Shown here in pieces: positions 33,014 to 41,048 of a stretch of 64,000 bases of DNA (positions within the stretch are counted from its first letter, which is position 1; every line of letters begins with the position of its first letter). The translations under genes were made by a program, and so were the position numbers. The DNA lies in contig CAKSFP010000013.1 of the NCBI GenBank assembly GCA_934454585.1, positions 12,712 to 76,711 on the forward strand, given 5' to 3'. Below the pieces are notes generated by a model that saw nothing but the letters and a program-made list of their open reading frames with translations, was not told the origin of the DNA and did no database searches. The stretch comes from an uncultured Clostridia bacterium. Its GTDB lineage: Bacteria > Bacillota > Clostridia > UMGS1810.

Positions 33014-33300
33014 TGGTGCGCAAGGTTAGCCGAAAGAGAATAACCCGAACTCCGATTTTGAGAGGCGGATTTCCGCTTTCGCTGTGTTAAAATACTCGGC
33101 AATCCGACAGGATTACCTGCGTTTTTGCCTTGCGCAACCAAAAATCCGCTCTCTCAAAATTCTGCGACCTGAAAAAGATAGAATTTTGAGCAGATTTTGG
33201 TGCGGAAGATGCAGCAAGGCTGGCGCCTTGCAAAGATGACAAGCCAAAAGATGCCGAAATTATGCCTTTTCAGGCGGGTTCAGATTATTCTCTTTCGGCT
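33014..33300 (+). repeat. Inverted-repeat element with terminal AGCCGAAAGAGAATAA
   Basis: AGCCGAAAGAGAATAA (33030-33045) is repeated inverted at 33285-33300, and pairing continues inward (CCGAACTC with GGGTTCAG). Inside, GATTTTGAGAGGCGGATTT (33053-33071) is nearly complementary to AAATCCGCTCTCTCAAAAT (33145-33163), and GGTGCGCAAGG pairs with CCTTGCGCAACC. The RNA or single strand could fold into one long branched hairpin. It fills most of the 551-bp gap 32898-33448; no gene is visible there. Confidence 0.65.
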
Positions 33301-33350
33301 AGGCAAACGGGACCCGAACCAGTATTGCGTGTTCGAGTCTTGTTTGCCTA
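33301..33350 (+). repeat. tRNA 3'-end-like inverted repeat, copy 1
   Basis: AGGCAAACGGGACCCGAAC (33301-33319) pairs with GTTCGAGTCTTGTTTGCCT (33331-33349) in 16 of 19 positions. GTTCGAGTC looks like a T-arm and GGCAAAC/GTTTGCC like an acceptor stem, but D- and anticodon arms are missing. The right arm recurs at 34438-34461 (23 of 24 bases identical). Confidence 0.6.
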
Positions 33351-33386
33351 AAAATTTTGTTTCATCAACATAAGTATGAGAAATCA

Positions 33387-33415
33387 TTGACTTTGAGTTA
33401 AAAAAGTAGTAAAAT
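33387..33415 (+). promoter_or_regulatory. Sigma-A-type promoter for the 69-residue gene
   Basis: TTGACT (33387-33392) and TAAAAT (33410-33415) have a 17-base spacer; the start codon is 34 bases on. Confidence 0.68.
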
Positions 33416-33448
33416 GTACGCATAACATTTATTGAACGGAGAATATAT

Positions 33449-33658
33449 ATGAGACAAAACGATCACGGCTTCACCATAGGAGAACACGAGGAAAACGGAC
33501 TTAAGTATAAATTCAGACTGTCTAACAAAAAATACTCCATACTGGAATGTGTGCCCGACAGTGACGAAAAGCCAAAGACACTGCTTGTCACTCCCAACAG
33601 CACTAAAGCATATGAGGAGTGGAACAAAATCAAGCGCCCCGAAAAGCTGAAAAAATAA
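33449..33658 (+). CDS. Small protein of unknown function
   Basis: A 69-residue, strongly charged protein with no membrane segment and no recognised family. It contains HEENGLKYKFRLSNKKYSIL and a proline/lysine end (KRPEKLKK). Predicted strands in the first half and a basic tail suggest a small cytoplasmic, possibly nucleic-acid-associated protein, but that is speculation. A good promoter and CGGAGA before the ATG support that it is expressed. It sits alone between tRNA-like repeat copy 1 and rex. Confidence 0.6.
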   Translation: MRQNDHGFTIGEHEENGLKYKFRLSNKKYSILECVPDSDEKPKTLLVTPNSTKAYEEWNKIKRPEKLKK

Positions 33659-33692
33659 CGGCTGACGATATTATTTTTCTCATTTTCATGAC

Positions 33693-33721
33693 TTGCAAAA
33701 ACAGATGATATATGCTATACT
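33693..33721 (+). promoter_or_regulatory. Sigma-A-type promoter for rex
   Basis: TTGCAA (33693-33698) and TATACT (33716-33721) with a 17-base spacer, 51 bases before the rex start. Confidence 0.7.
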
Positions 33722-33772
33722 ATAAAGTATCGCGGATTGCGGCAATATTGTTACAAGGAAGTGAAAGACGCA

Positions 33773-34402
33773 ATGAAGGATAGGGATGTTTCTCTCGTGG
33801 TTGTAAAGCGAATGCCGAGATATTACAGATATCTGGACGATTTGCTCAGCAAAAATATAACAAGAATCTCGTCAACCGAGCTAAGCAAGAAAATGGGCGT
33901 CACTGCCTCGCAGATACGGCAGGATCTCAATTGTTTCGGCGGCTTCGGTCAGCAGGGATACGGCTATAATGTTGAAATGCTGCATGAAAAAATCGGCAGC
34001 ATACTCGGTCTTGACAGAGGATACAAGATGATAATCGTGGGTGCCGGCCATCTGGGTCATGCACTTGCCAATCACAACAATTTCCGGAAAAGAGGTTTCC
34101 GCCTTGTCGGGATATACGACACCGATGCGGCAATCATAGGCAAGGACATTGCCGGACTGACGGTGGAAGATTATGAGAATGTAGAGGACTCAATAGCGGA
34201 CAAAAAACCTGACATAGCGATACTTGCAGTACCCAAATCGGCGGTAAACGATGTGGCGGAACGGCTGATGAATGCAGGGGTGCGCGGTTTTCTCAACTTT
34301 ACATATGCGGAACTGAACCTGCCGAGTGATGTGACGGTCGAAAATGTACACATCAGCGACACTCTCATGACCCTGGCATACAGAATATCGGAAAACAGCT
34401 GA
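33773..34402 (+). CDS. rex: Redox-sensing transcriptional repressor Rex
   Basis: A 209-residue NADH-responsive repressor. The N-terminal winged helix (VVKRMPRYYRYLDDLLSKNI, ISSTELSKKMGVTASQIRQD) is followed by LNCFGGFGQQGYGYNVEML. A Rossmann domain has VGAGHLGHALANH (about residues 88-100), and the swapped C-terminal helix ends ISDTLMTLAYRISE. Rex senses the NADH/NAD ratio and typically represses fermentation genes, possibly including pflB or malic enzyme here, although I see no full Rex operator in the window. The ATG at 33773 follows AAGGAAG; an earlier in-frame ATG at 33737 lacks a site. Confidence 0.96.
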   Translation: MKDRDVSLVVVKRMPRYYRYLDDLLSKNITRISSTELSKKMGVTASQIRQDLNCFGGFGQQGYGYNVEMLHEKIGSILGLDRGYKMIIVGAGHLGHALANHNNFRKRGFRLVGIYDTDAAIIGKDIAGLTVEDYENVEDSIADKKPDIAILAVPKSAVNDVAERLMNAGVRGFLNFTYAELNLPSDVTVENVHISDTLMTLAYRISENS

Positions 34403-34437
34403 AAAATCAGCTGCAAAAACATCTATCGGCAAGCAAT

Positions 34438-34461
34438 GCGTGTTCGAGTCTCGTTTGCCTA
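34438..34461 (+). repeat. tRNA 3'-end-like repeat, copy 2
   Basis: GCGTGTTCGAGTCTCGTTTG, then CCTA, is 23/24 identical to 33327-33350. With GGCAAGC just upstream (34428-34434) it can form an acceptor-like stem. It lies in the rex 3' region. Confidence 0.6.
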
Positions 34462-34490
34462 AATAAAAAAACACAGATACAAAAGTGCTG

Positions 34491-34528
34491 AAAGACGGAT
34501 TCATTTTATGCTGAATCCGTCTTTTTTT
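34491..34528 (+). terminator. Intrinsic terminator after rex
   Basis: AAAGACGGATTCA (34491-34503) pairs perfectly with TGAATCCGTCTTT (34512-34524), followed by a T-run. Confidence 0.88.
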
Positions 34529-34576
34529 GAATATTTTTTGCACCGAAACAATATAAATATATATGGAGGTGCGATA

Positions 34577-34957
34577 ATGAACGAATACGGTTTTATTACG
34601 GCAAGAGTTTTTACATCGCGGGGTGAGATACCCGTGGAAAACGCGTCGGTGACCATAGAAAACAGCGATATGTCATCTGTGCTCGGCGCGCGCATAACCG
34701 ACCAAAACGGCAAAACGCCGCCAATTAAAATCATTACCCCAAGCCGCGAGGAATCCCGCGAGCCCGGGTTTGAAAATCCTTTCACCGCAGTGAACATCAG
34801 GATAAGTCATCCTAAGTTTTACACATACTATGTGCGCGACGCACAGGTATTCGAGGGCGAAACATCTATCCAGGTGGCAGAGCTCATCCCCATATCCGAG
34901 GACGAAGAACTGCCATATCGGCTTGACGATTTCAGCGTTACGCCGCAGAATCTGTAG
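34577..34957 (+). CDS. Spore-type small beta-domain protein (first of three)
   Basis: A 126-residue protein beginning MNEYGFITARVFTSRGEIPV and ENASVTIEN, which resembles a carboxypeptidase-regulatory-like (CarboxypepD_reg) beta sandwich, then FYTYYVRDAQVFEGETSIQV. GGAGG precedes the ATG at 34577. It lies 11 bases before the SpoIID-like gene and clearly heads the three-gene operon 34577-36850. It probably forms a structural partner of the peptidoglycan-binding proteins in the spore envelope; that is inferred from context. Confidence 0.65.
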   Translation: MNEYGFITARVFTSRGEIPVENASVTIENSDMSSVLGARITDQNGKTPPIKIITPSREESREPGFENPFTAVNIRISHPKFYTYYVRDAQVFEGETSIQVAELIPISEDEELPYRLDDFSVTPQNL

Positions 34958-34968
34958 GAGGTGATTAT

Positions 34969-36150
34969 ATGCCCGATATTATAACCACTCCGTACATTCC
35001 CGAATTTATCACGGTTCATCTCGGCTCGCCCGACTCTGATGCACAGAATGTGACGGTGTCTTTTTCCGATTATATAAAAAATGTTGCCTCCAGCGAAATA
35101 TACCCCACCTGGAACGAATCTGCGATAGTCGCAAACATCTATGCGCAGATTTCTTTTGCGCTAAACAGGGTGTACACCGCTTTCTACAGGAGCAGAGGCT
35201 ATGATTTCAACATCACTTCCTCAACCGCATACGACCAGAAATATATCTACGGCAGAAATATTTTTGACAATATAGACCGTATAGTAGACGGTATGTTTAC
35301 ATCATACATCCGCCGCGTGGGGTTTGTGGAGCCGCTTGCGGCAAAGTATTGCAACGGCACCACAGTCACCTGCAGCGGTCTGTCACAATGGGGCAGCGAG
35401 GAGCTTGCAAGTCAAGGTTACAACGCAATACAAATTTTGAAATACTATTACGGCGACAACATAGAAATAGTGTCCAACGCCCCGATATTTCCATCCGCAG
35501 ACAGCTACCCGGGGCGCGCGGTCAGGCTCGGCGATGTGGGCGATGCGGTGGTCGCGGTGCAGCGCTCACTCAACGAGATAAGCACAAATTATCCGAGCAT
35601 ACCCGCCGTCACCGTGGACGGAATTTTCGGCGAGAACACCGAGAACTCCGTCAAGACAATGCAAAGCATATTCAACCTGACTCCGGACGGAGTTGTGGGA
35701 CTTGCAACATGGTATAAGCTGGTGTATCTGTATGTCGGTATACGGCGGCTCGCTGAGCTGAACTCGCGCGGTCAGCAATTCTACGGCATACCCTTTGAAT
35801 ACAAAAATGTGATTTCCATAGGCGACCGCGGCGAAAATGTGAGCATAATACAGTATATGCTCACGTCACTGTCCGAGTTTTATTACGAAATTCCGTTTAC
35901 CGACATAGACGGCATTTTCGGAGAATCCACGCAGGCGGCGGTCAGAGCATTTCAGAGGATTTTCTCCCTGCCCGTCAACGGCGTAATTACCGAGAGGGTG
36001 TGGAACGAGATTTACGACGCATTCGTAGGCATCGATAGGGAATTTACCAGCAGAGAATATACGACTCAGCTCGACAATGTAATCAACGGCGATCCGCAAA
36101 AACCGCCATATAATCTCAAGTTCGGCGATTCTGACTACAGGGAGGATTAA
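34969..36150 (+). CDS. SpoIID-like domain protein with two peptidoglycan-binding domains
   Basis: A 393-residue protein. Residues 30-170 resemble the SpoIID/LytB fold: VSFSDYIKNVASSEIYPTWN (Glu43 at the place of the SpoIID catalytic Glu in EYVxGVVAxEMP), ANIYAQISFALNRVY, then GLSQWGSEELASQGYNAIQI and LKYYYGDNIEIV, matching the SpoIID end GMSQYGA..YKEILKYYY. Two PG_binding_1 repeats follow (about 180-260 and 275-350), with VTVDGIFGENTENSVKTMQ and TDIDGIFGESTQAAVRAFQ. No signal peptide is seen, as in many forespore- or mother-cell-acting proteins. A role in spore cortex remodelling is inferred. Confidence 0.8.
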   Translation: MPDIITTPYIPEFITVHLGSPDSDAQNVTVSFSDYIKNVASSEIYPTWNESAIVANIYAQISFALNRVYTAFYRSRGYDFNITSSTAYDQKYIYGRNIFDNIDRIVDGMFTSYIRRVGFVEPLAAKYCNGTTVTCSGLSQWGSEELASQGYNAIQILKYYYGDNIEIVSNAPIFPSADSYPGRAVRLGDVGDAVVAVQRSLNEISTNYPSIPAVTVDGIFGENTENSVKTMQSIFNLTPDGVVGLATWYKLVYLYVGIRRLAELNSRGQQFYGIPFEYKNVISIGDRGENVSIIQYMLTSLSEFYYEIPFTDIDGIFGESTQAAVRAFQRIFSLPVNGVITERVWNEIYDAFVGIDREFTSREYTTQLDNVINGDPQKPPYNLKFGDSDYRED

Positions 36151-36151
36151 G

Positions 36152-36850
36152 ATGAATAACAGAGATGACATCAAGCGTGAATTTGCCCGCAGCCGCGCGG
36201 CGAAGGACCCGACGCCCGCTCAGCCGGCTCCGAACATTGCAGTCCCCGTGCGCGGCATTCTGGGAGGACATACATACACCGACGAAGTGCCCGATAAGTC
36301 AAACGGCATCGGACTGGTGGACGAGACAGGACCGGTGCGCAGTCTGCAGATTTTTTTGCGCAACATAGCGTCGCACTATGATTTTGTGCCGCAGATTATC
36401 CCGGACGGAATCTTCGGTGAACAGACAAGAGATTCGCTCAAAAGCTTCCAGGGCGGATTCGGACTCGAACCGACCGGCGAGACAGATTTTGATACATGGA
36501 ACAAAATCATCGAGGTGTCCTCATATGTGGACGACATCAACGCCAACGCATCCCTCGTCCTTGTGTACCCGGAGACGGGCGAGAAAATCTATCCCGGTCA
36601 GCACAGCATAGATCTTCTTGTCATACAGGCGATGATGAAAGCGCTGAGCGACACGGACAATAATTTTGTGCCGTTGGAGATAACAAGCGTGCACGACGAA
36701 AACTCCGTCAAGGCGGTGCTGCGTATCCAGCAAATATCCGGCATGACCGAAGACGGAGTGATCACCATAGATTTTTTCAACAACCTGACTGTCCTCTATG
36801 AGGCCTACATCAGCCGCGAACGCGTCAATTCGGCGCAAAACGGCACATAA
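36152..36850 (+). CDS. Peptidoglycan-binding-domain protein
   Basis: A 232-residue protein. A disordered, proline-rich N-terminus (KDPTPAQPAPNIAVPVRGIL) is followed by two PG_binding_1-like units: VPQIIPDGIFGEQTRDSLKS near residue 75 and a more diverged VTSVHDENSVKAVLRIQQ-type unit near 175. It begins 2 bases after the previous stop, so it is translationally coupled and probably in a complex with the SpoIID-like protein. There is no signal peptide and no catalytic motif. Confidence 0.75.
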   Translation: MNNRDDIKREFARSRAAKDPTPAQPAPNIAVPVRGILGGHTYTDEVPDKSNGIGLVDETGPVRSLQIFLRNIASHYDFVPQIIPDGIFGEQTRDSLKSFQGGFGLEPTGETDFDTWNKIIEVSSYVDDINANASLVLVYPETGEKIYPGQHSIDLLVIQAMMKALSDTDNNFVPLEITSVHDENSVKAVLRIQQISGMTEDGVITIDFFNNLTVLYEAYISRERVNSAQNGT

Positions 36851-36872
36851 TACACTTGTTTTGAGGAATTTT

Positions 36873-36929
36873 GTGTTCAAAAGTCGGCAGACTTCTCTAT
36901 TTGTGTCTGCCGACTTTTGAACACTTTTT
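36873..36929. terminator. Bidirectional terminator with 20-bp perfect stem
   Basis: GTGTTCAAAAGTCGGCAGAC (36873-36892) pairs perfectly with its complement at 36905-36924 and is followed by TTTTT. It separates the spore operon from the converging glycosylase gene. Confidence 0.88.
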
Positions 36930-36942
36930 ATGCCCGAACGCT

Positions 36943-37821
36943 TCACCGTTTCATAGCGTTTTCCCTGGCATAATAGAACAGATACTGCTGTGCAATGCCG
37001 GCATACTCTCCGAAAATCTGTGCCGCCTTTGCCTGAATCATATTAAGGTTTGCCCCCTCGCCGCAGTAGAGAGTGCGCATGGTGCGCTGCACCCACACAT
37101 CTATCGGGAAAGCGTCGCTTTTTTTCATGGAAAAAAGCATGGTGCAGTCCGCCACCTTCGGCCCCACTCCCTTGATCTTGAGCAGCTCCTTGCGCGCCGC
37201 CGCCGTATCAAGGGCACTCACGCGGTCAAGATCCACATCGCCCGAGCACACCTTTTGCACGGCGTCTGCTATATATGCCGCGCGATAGCCGGCGTGCAGC
37301 GGCTCCAGGTCGTCCGCCGACACCCCCTCAAGCTGTGCCGGAGTCGGGAACGAATAGTATGTCCTGCCCGAAAACTCAATTTTGTCTCCGTACATCCCGC
37401 AGAGTTTGGACACAATTTTTTTAATCCGCGGTATTGCATTTTGAGTGGATATAATATAGGAAACAAGACATTCGAATTTTTCCTGATTGAGTATTCTTAT
37501 CCCTGCGCCGAACTCTATGGCACGGCGCACATTTTCATCGTGCAGCAGCTCTTTTTTTATAATTGAGTAATCTCTGCCGAGGTCAAGGTAGTCCGTCCAG
37601 ATGTTTTTTGCGTCGTCAACCGTTGCGCCCAGGATAAAAATCCTGCCGTCCGATGCGGATATATTAACCGCGCGCGAGAATGCCACGCCCGTGTACGAGC
37701 CGTCGCTCTCTGCATCCCATCGGAAGCACTGACCGCAGCCGAATGTGTGGTTGGGGTTAAAATCCCTCACTCCTTCTATGAACACTCCGCCGTCCGCGGC
37801 ATGATATTTTATGTTTTCCAT
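36943..37821 (-). CDS. 8-oxoguanine DNA glycosylase/AP lyase (OGG1 type)
   Basis: A 292-residue base-excision enzyme. The N-terminal OGG domain includes FNPNHTFGCGQCFRWDAESD. The helix-hairpin-helix LLKIKGVGPKVADCTMLFSM contains the catalytic Lys (K in GPKVADC), and the catalytic Asp is in DAFPIDVWVQRTM. It removes 8-oxoG opposite C and nicks the backbone. CGGAGA precedes the ATG. It is alone, between the bidirectional terminator and murI. Confidence 0.93.
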   Translation of the reverse strand: MENIKYHAADGGVFIEGVRDFNPNHTFGCGQCFRWDAESDGSYTGVAFSRAVNISASDGRIFILGATVDDAKNIWTDYLDLGRDYSIIKKELLHDENVRRAIEFGAGIRILNQEKFECLVSYIISTQNAIPRIKKIVSKLCGMYGDKIEFSGRTYYSFPTPAQLEGVSADDLEPLHAGYRAAYIADAVQKVCSGDVDLDRVSALDTAAARKELLKIKGVGPKVADCTMLFSMKKSDAFPIDVWVQRTMRTLYCGEGANLNMIQAKAAQIFGEYAGIAQQYLFYYARENAMKR

Positions 37822-37987
37822 GCTTATCTCCGCTTTCTTTCGTTTTTTTTTGCGATGCTGTGATTTTTCGCTTTTTCGCTTTTTCGTTTTTTGCGTTTTA
37901 GTGATTCCATTGTAACATAAACACAGAATATTCTCAATATTTTAATATTATTTTTAGGTTAAAAACATTTATTTTTATAAAAGTTTG

Positions 37988-37996
37988 TGATATAAT
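37988..37996 (+). promoter_or_regulatory. Extended -10 promoter for murI
   Basis: TGATATAAT (TGn plus TATAAT at 37991-37996) lies 37 bases before the murI start; the -35 region (37968-37973, TTTATT) is weak. Confidence 0.5.
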
Positions 37997-38032
37997 GTAC
38001 CATGTATATAATTATCTCAACGGGAGGATCCT

Positions 38033-38848
38033 ATGAACGATAAATACATAGGTGTCTTTGACTCGGGGCTGGGCGGTCTGACAACCGTCAAAGAGCTGAT
38101 GAAAGTTCTGCCCGAGGAAAACATAATATATTTCGGAGACACCGCCAGAGTTCCGTACGGAACAAAATCCGACAGCGTGATTATAAAATATGTGCGCTCG
38201 GATGTGAATTTCTTAAAAAGCTTTGACATCAAGATGATAATAGTGGCGTGCGGCACGGCAAGCAGCGTGGCACTGCCTGTGATAAAGGACGAATGCGGCG
38301 TGCCGATAATCGGCGTGGTGTCACCCACGGTGAGGGCAGCTCTTGGTGCCACGCGCAACAACCGCATAGCAGTCCTCGGCACCAACACCACCATAAACAG
38401 CGGTAAATATGAGAGCGAGATAAAATCCCTCTCTCCCGACACTTTCGTTTTCAACAAAGCGTGTCCGCTGTTTGTGCCGATTGTGGAAAACGGCTGCATA
38501 GATGACGAGATAGCGCACCTTGTGTGCAAAAAATATCTTGATGAGGTAATCGAGAGCGGCGCAGACACGGTGATACTCGGCTGCACCCACTACCCCATAC
38601 TGGAGAGGACCATTTCAAAAATCCTCGGCGGCAAAGTGCGGCTTATAAACTCCGGCGCAGAGACGGCGGACTACACCAAGCGTTACCTTGCGCAGAATGA
38701 TATGCTCTGCAGCGGCCGCAGCGACAGACAGTACAGATATTATGTAAGCGACTCCGCAGAAAATTTTTCAAGCGTTGCGGACATATTCCTGGACGGTCAC
38801 TTTGGCGGCGACATACAAAAAATAAATATAGAAAATTACGGTGATTAG
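38033..38848 (+). CDS. murI: Glutamate racemase
   Basis: A 271-residue enzyme making D-glutamate for peptidoglycan. FDSGLGGLTTVKEL is at the N-terminus, the first catalytic Cys is in IIVACGTASSVALP (about residue 73) and the second in VILGCTHYPILE (about 183). FGDTARVPYGTKS is also typical. GGGAGG precedes the ATG. It starts the plus-strand cell-wall and translation block, followed after 3 bases by the DUF1934 gene. Confidence 0.97.
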   Translation: MNDKYIGVFDSGLGGLTTVKELMKVLPEENIIYFGDTARVPYGTKSDSVIIKYVRSDVNFLKSFDIKMIIVACGTASSVALPVIKDECGVPIIGVVSPTVRAALGATRNNRIAVLGTNTTINSGKYESEIKSLSPDTFVFNKACPLFVPIVENGCIDDEIAHLVCKKYLDEVIESGADTVILGCTHYPILERTISKILGGKVRLINSGAETADYTKRYLAQNDMLCSGRSDRQYRYYVSDSAENFSSVADIFLDGHFGGDIQKINIENYGD

Positions 38849-38851
38849 ATT

Positions 38852-39292
38852 ATGGATGATAAATTTATGATAAAAATCCGCGGATTTCAGCACGCAATTG
38901 TCGAGCCGGGCACGGACGACATAGAGATGCTGACAAGCGGCAACTATGAATATGACGAAGAAAGCAACCTGTATTACATCGACTATGATGAAACAAAAAC
39001 AACGGGTATGGAGAACACCCACACCAACATAGAGATCGGCGAGGACTATGTTTCCGTTCAGCGCACGGGAGATGTGGTGTCCGATATGCTGTTTCTCGCC
39101 GGGAGAAAAACATACTCCATGTACACCACGCCTTTCGGTCATCTGACGATAAGCCTGTATACGGAGAAACTCGACATAGTGACCGAGGACAACCGCTGCT
39201 CCGTAAAGGCAGACTACACCATAGACATTAACGAGAGAACCGTGGGAAAAAACAAGATTGAAATAGATGCATGGGAGGCACAAAAAATATGA
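38852..39292 (+). CDS. DUF1934 beta-barrel protein (YwiB-like)
   Basis: A 146-residue lipocalin-like small beta-barrel protein. IKIRGFQHAIVEPGTDDIEM, LYYIDYDETKTTGMENTHTN and TPFGHLTISLYTEKLD follow the family pattern. The same gene lies just before argS in Bacillus (ywiB), and here it overlaps argS by four bases. No function is known; linkage to argS is the only clue. Confidence 0.88.
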   Translation: MDDKFMIKIRGFQHAIVEPGTDDIEMLTSGNYEYDEESNLYYIDYDETKTTGMENTHTNIEIGEDYVSVQRTGDVVSDMLFLAGRKTYSMYTTPFGHLTISLYTEKLDIVTEDNRCSVKADYTIDINERTVGKNKIEIDAWEAQKI

Positions 39293-40965
39293 CAGACCTT
39301 ATAAACGATATAAAACAACAGATACACGACAGCGTGGCACGGGCGCTTTGCAAAATCGGTGCGGACGAAAACACGGAGATAGAGATAGAAGTGCCGAAGG
39401 AAAAGGCGCACGGGGATTTTTCGGTGAACACCGCCATGAAACTCACCAAAATTCTAAAGAAAAATCCGCGCGAGATTGCGGCGCAGATTACCGATGCGAT
39501 GGATTTTGCGGACACCTACATAGAAAAGGCGGAGATTGCCGGACCGGGATTCATAAACTTTTATCTGAAGAAAGAATGGCTTGCGGACGGGCTCAGACTT
39601 GCGCACAGCTTAGGTGAAAACTTCGGCAGGATAAACATCGGCAACGGCAAAAAGGTCATGGTGGAGTTCGTCAGCGCAAACCCCACGGGACCAATGCACA
39701 TGGGAAATGCGCGCGGCGGCGCCCTTGGCGACAGCCTGGCAAGCGTGCTCGATTGGGCGGGCTATGATGTGACGAGAGAATTCTATATAAACGATGCCGG
39801 CGCACAGATAGAGAAGTTCGGCAAATCGCTCGAGGCAAGATATATGCAGCTGATCGGCGGTGAGGATTCTTTCGAATTTCCCGAGGACGGCTACAAGGGC
39901 AACGATATAAAACTGCACGCAAAAAATTATCTTGACAAATTTGGCAAAGCTCTCGCCGACAAGCCTTCAGAGGAGAGACGCCAAGCGCTCATCGACTACG
40001 CACTGCCCATAAACATAGAGAACCTAAAGCGCGACCTGGGCAGATATCGCATAAACTACGATGTATGGTTCTGCGAAAGCTCCATCCATAAAAACGGCGA
40101 GGTTGCCGAGACAATCAAGCTCCTCGAGGACGCCGGACTTACCTACGAAAAAGACGGTGCGGTGTGGATAAAGACAACGGAATTCGGCGACGAAAAAGAC
40201 GAAGTGCTCATCCGTGCAAACGGCATACCCACATATTTTGCGGTGGACATTGCCTACCACAGAAACAAGTTCGAAAAAAGAGGTTTTGACCGCGTGATAA
40301 ACATCTGGGGCGCAGATCACCACGGCCATGTTGCCCGTATGAAAGGCGCCATGGAAGCGCTCGGAATAGACAGCTCCAGACTTGAGATAATTATAATGCA
40401 GCTGGTGCGCCTCATCAAAAACGGCGATGTGGCAAGAATGTCAAAGAGAACAGGCGAGATGATAACACTCTCCGACCTGATAGATGAAATCGGCGTTGAC
40501 GCGGCGCGATTTTTCTTTAATCTGCGCCAGGCAGGCAGCCACCTGGAGTTTGATATGGATCTCGCCGTTGCGCAAAACAGTGACAACCCGGTTTTCTATG
40601 TGCAATATGCCCATGCGCGCATAGCAAGCATACTGCGTGCGCTCGGTGCGGAGAACATCACCCTCGCCCCGGCGGACACCATAGATCTGTCACTGCTGAA
40701 TGAGGCCGCGGAGATTGACCTGATGACAAAAATCATCTCTCTGCCTCAGGAGATTGCTCAGTGCGCAATAACCATGGAGCCGAGCAAACTGACAAGATAT
40801 GTGCTCGACCTGGCGGCGCTGTTCCACTCGTTCTACAACAGCTGCAGAGTAAAGTGCGGTGACGCAGCGCTCATGCAGGCAAGACTGCTGCTTGTTGAAA
40901 CTACAAAACAGGTTATAGAAAATGTGCTCGGTCTGCTTAAGATTGACGCACCGGACGAAATGTAA
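39289..40965 (+). CDS. argS: Arginyl-tRNA synthetase
   Basis: A 558-residue class I synthetase. The HIGH-type motif is NPTGPMHMGNARGGALGD near residues 130-147 (HMGN), and the KMSKS-type loop is MSKRTGEMITL. N-terminal Arg-specific domain and C-terminal anticodon-binding (DALR) helices are present. I prefer ATG 39289 because GGGAGG lies 11 bases before it; an in-frame ATG at 39271 overlaps that site. Its first bases overlap the YwiB-like gene. Confidence 0.97.
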   Translation: MTDLINDIKQQIHDSVARALCKIGADENTEIEIEVPKEKAHGDFSVNTAMKLTKILKKNPREIAAQITDAMDFADTYIEKAEIAGPGFINFYLKKEWLADGLRLAHSLGENFGRINIGNGKKVMVEFVSANPTGPMHMGNARGGALGDSLASVLDWAGYDVTREFYINDAGAQIEKFGKSLEARYMQLIGGEDSFEFPEDGYKGNDIKLHAKNYLDKFGKALADKPSEERRQALIDYALPINIENLKRDLGRYRINYDVWFCESSIHKNGEVAETIKLLEDAGLTYEKDGAVWIKTTEFGDEKDEVLIRANGIPTYFAVDIAYHRNKFEKRGFDRVINIWGADHHGHVARMKGAMEALGIDSSRLEIIIMQLVRLIKNGDVARMSKRTGEMITLSDLIDEIGVDAARFFFNLRQAGSHLEFDMDLAVAQNSDNPVFYVQYAHARIASILRALGAENITLAPADTIDLSLLNEAAEIDLMTKIISLPQEIAQCAITMEPSKLTRYVLDLAALFHSFYNSCRVKCGDAALMQARLLLVETTKQVIENVLGLLKIDAPDEM

Positions 40966-41048
40966 ACTTACATTTTTTCGCTTTTCTGTTTCAGGCAGAA
41001 TAAAAAATCGGATATATTCGCCGCGACGCGGCGGAAAGGAGACAAACA

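Noticed and set aside
33301..33350. A tRNA gene
   Set aside because: Only acceptor-like and T-loop-like segments are present, with mismatched T-stem and no D or anticodon arm in the available space.
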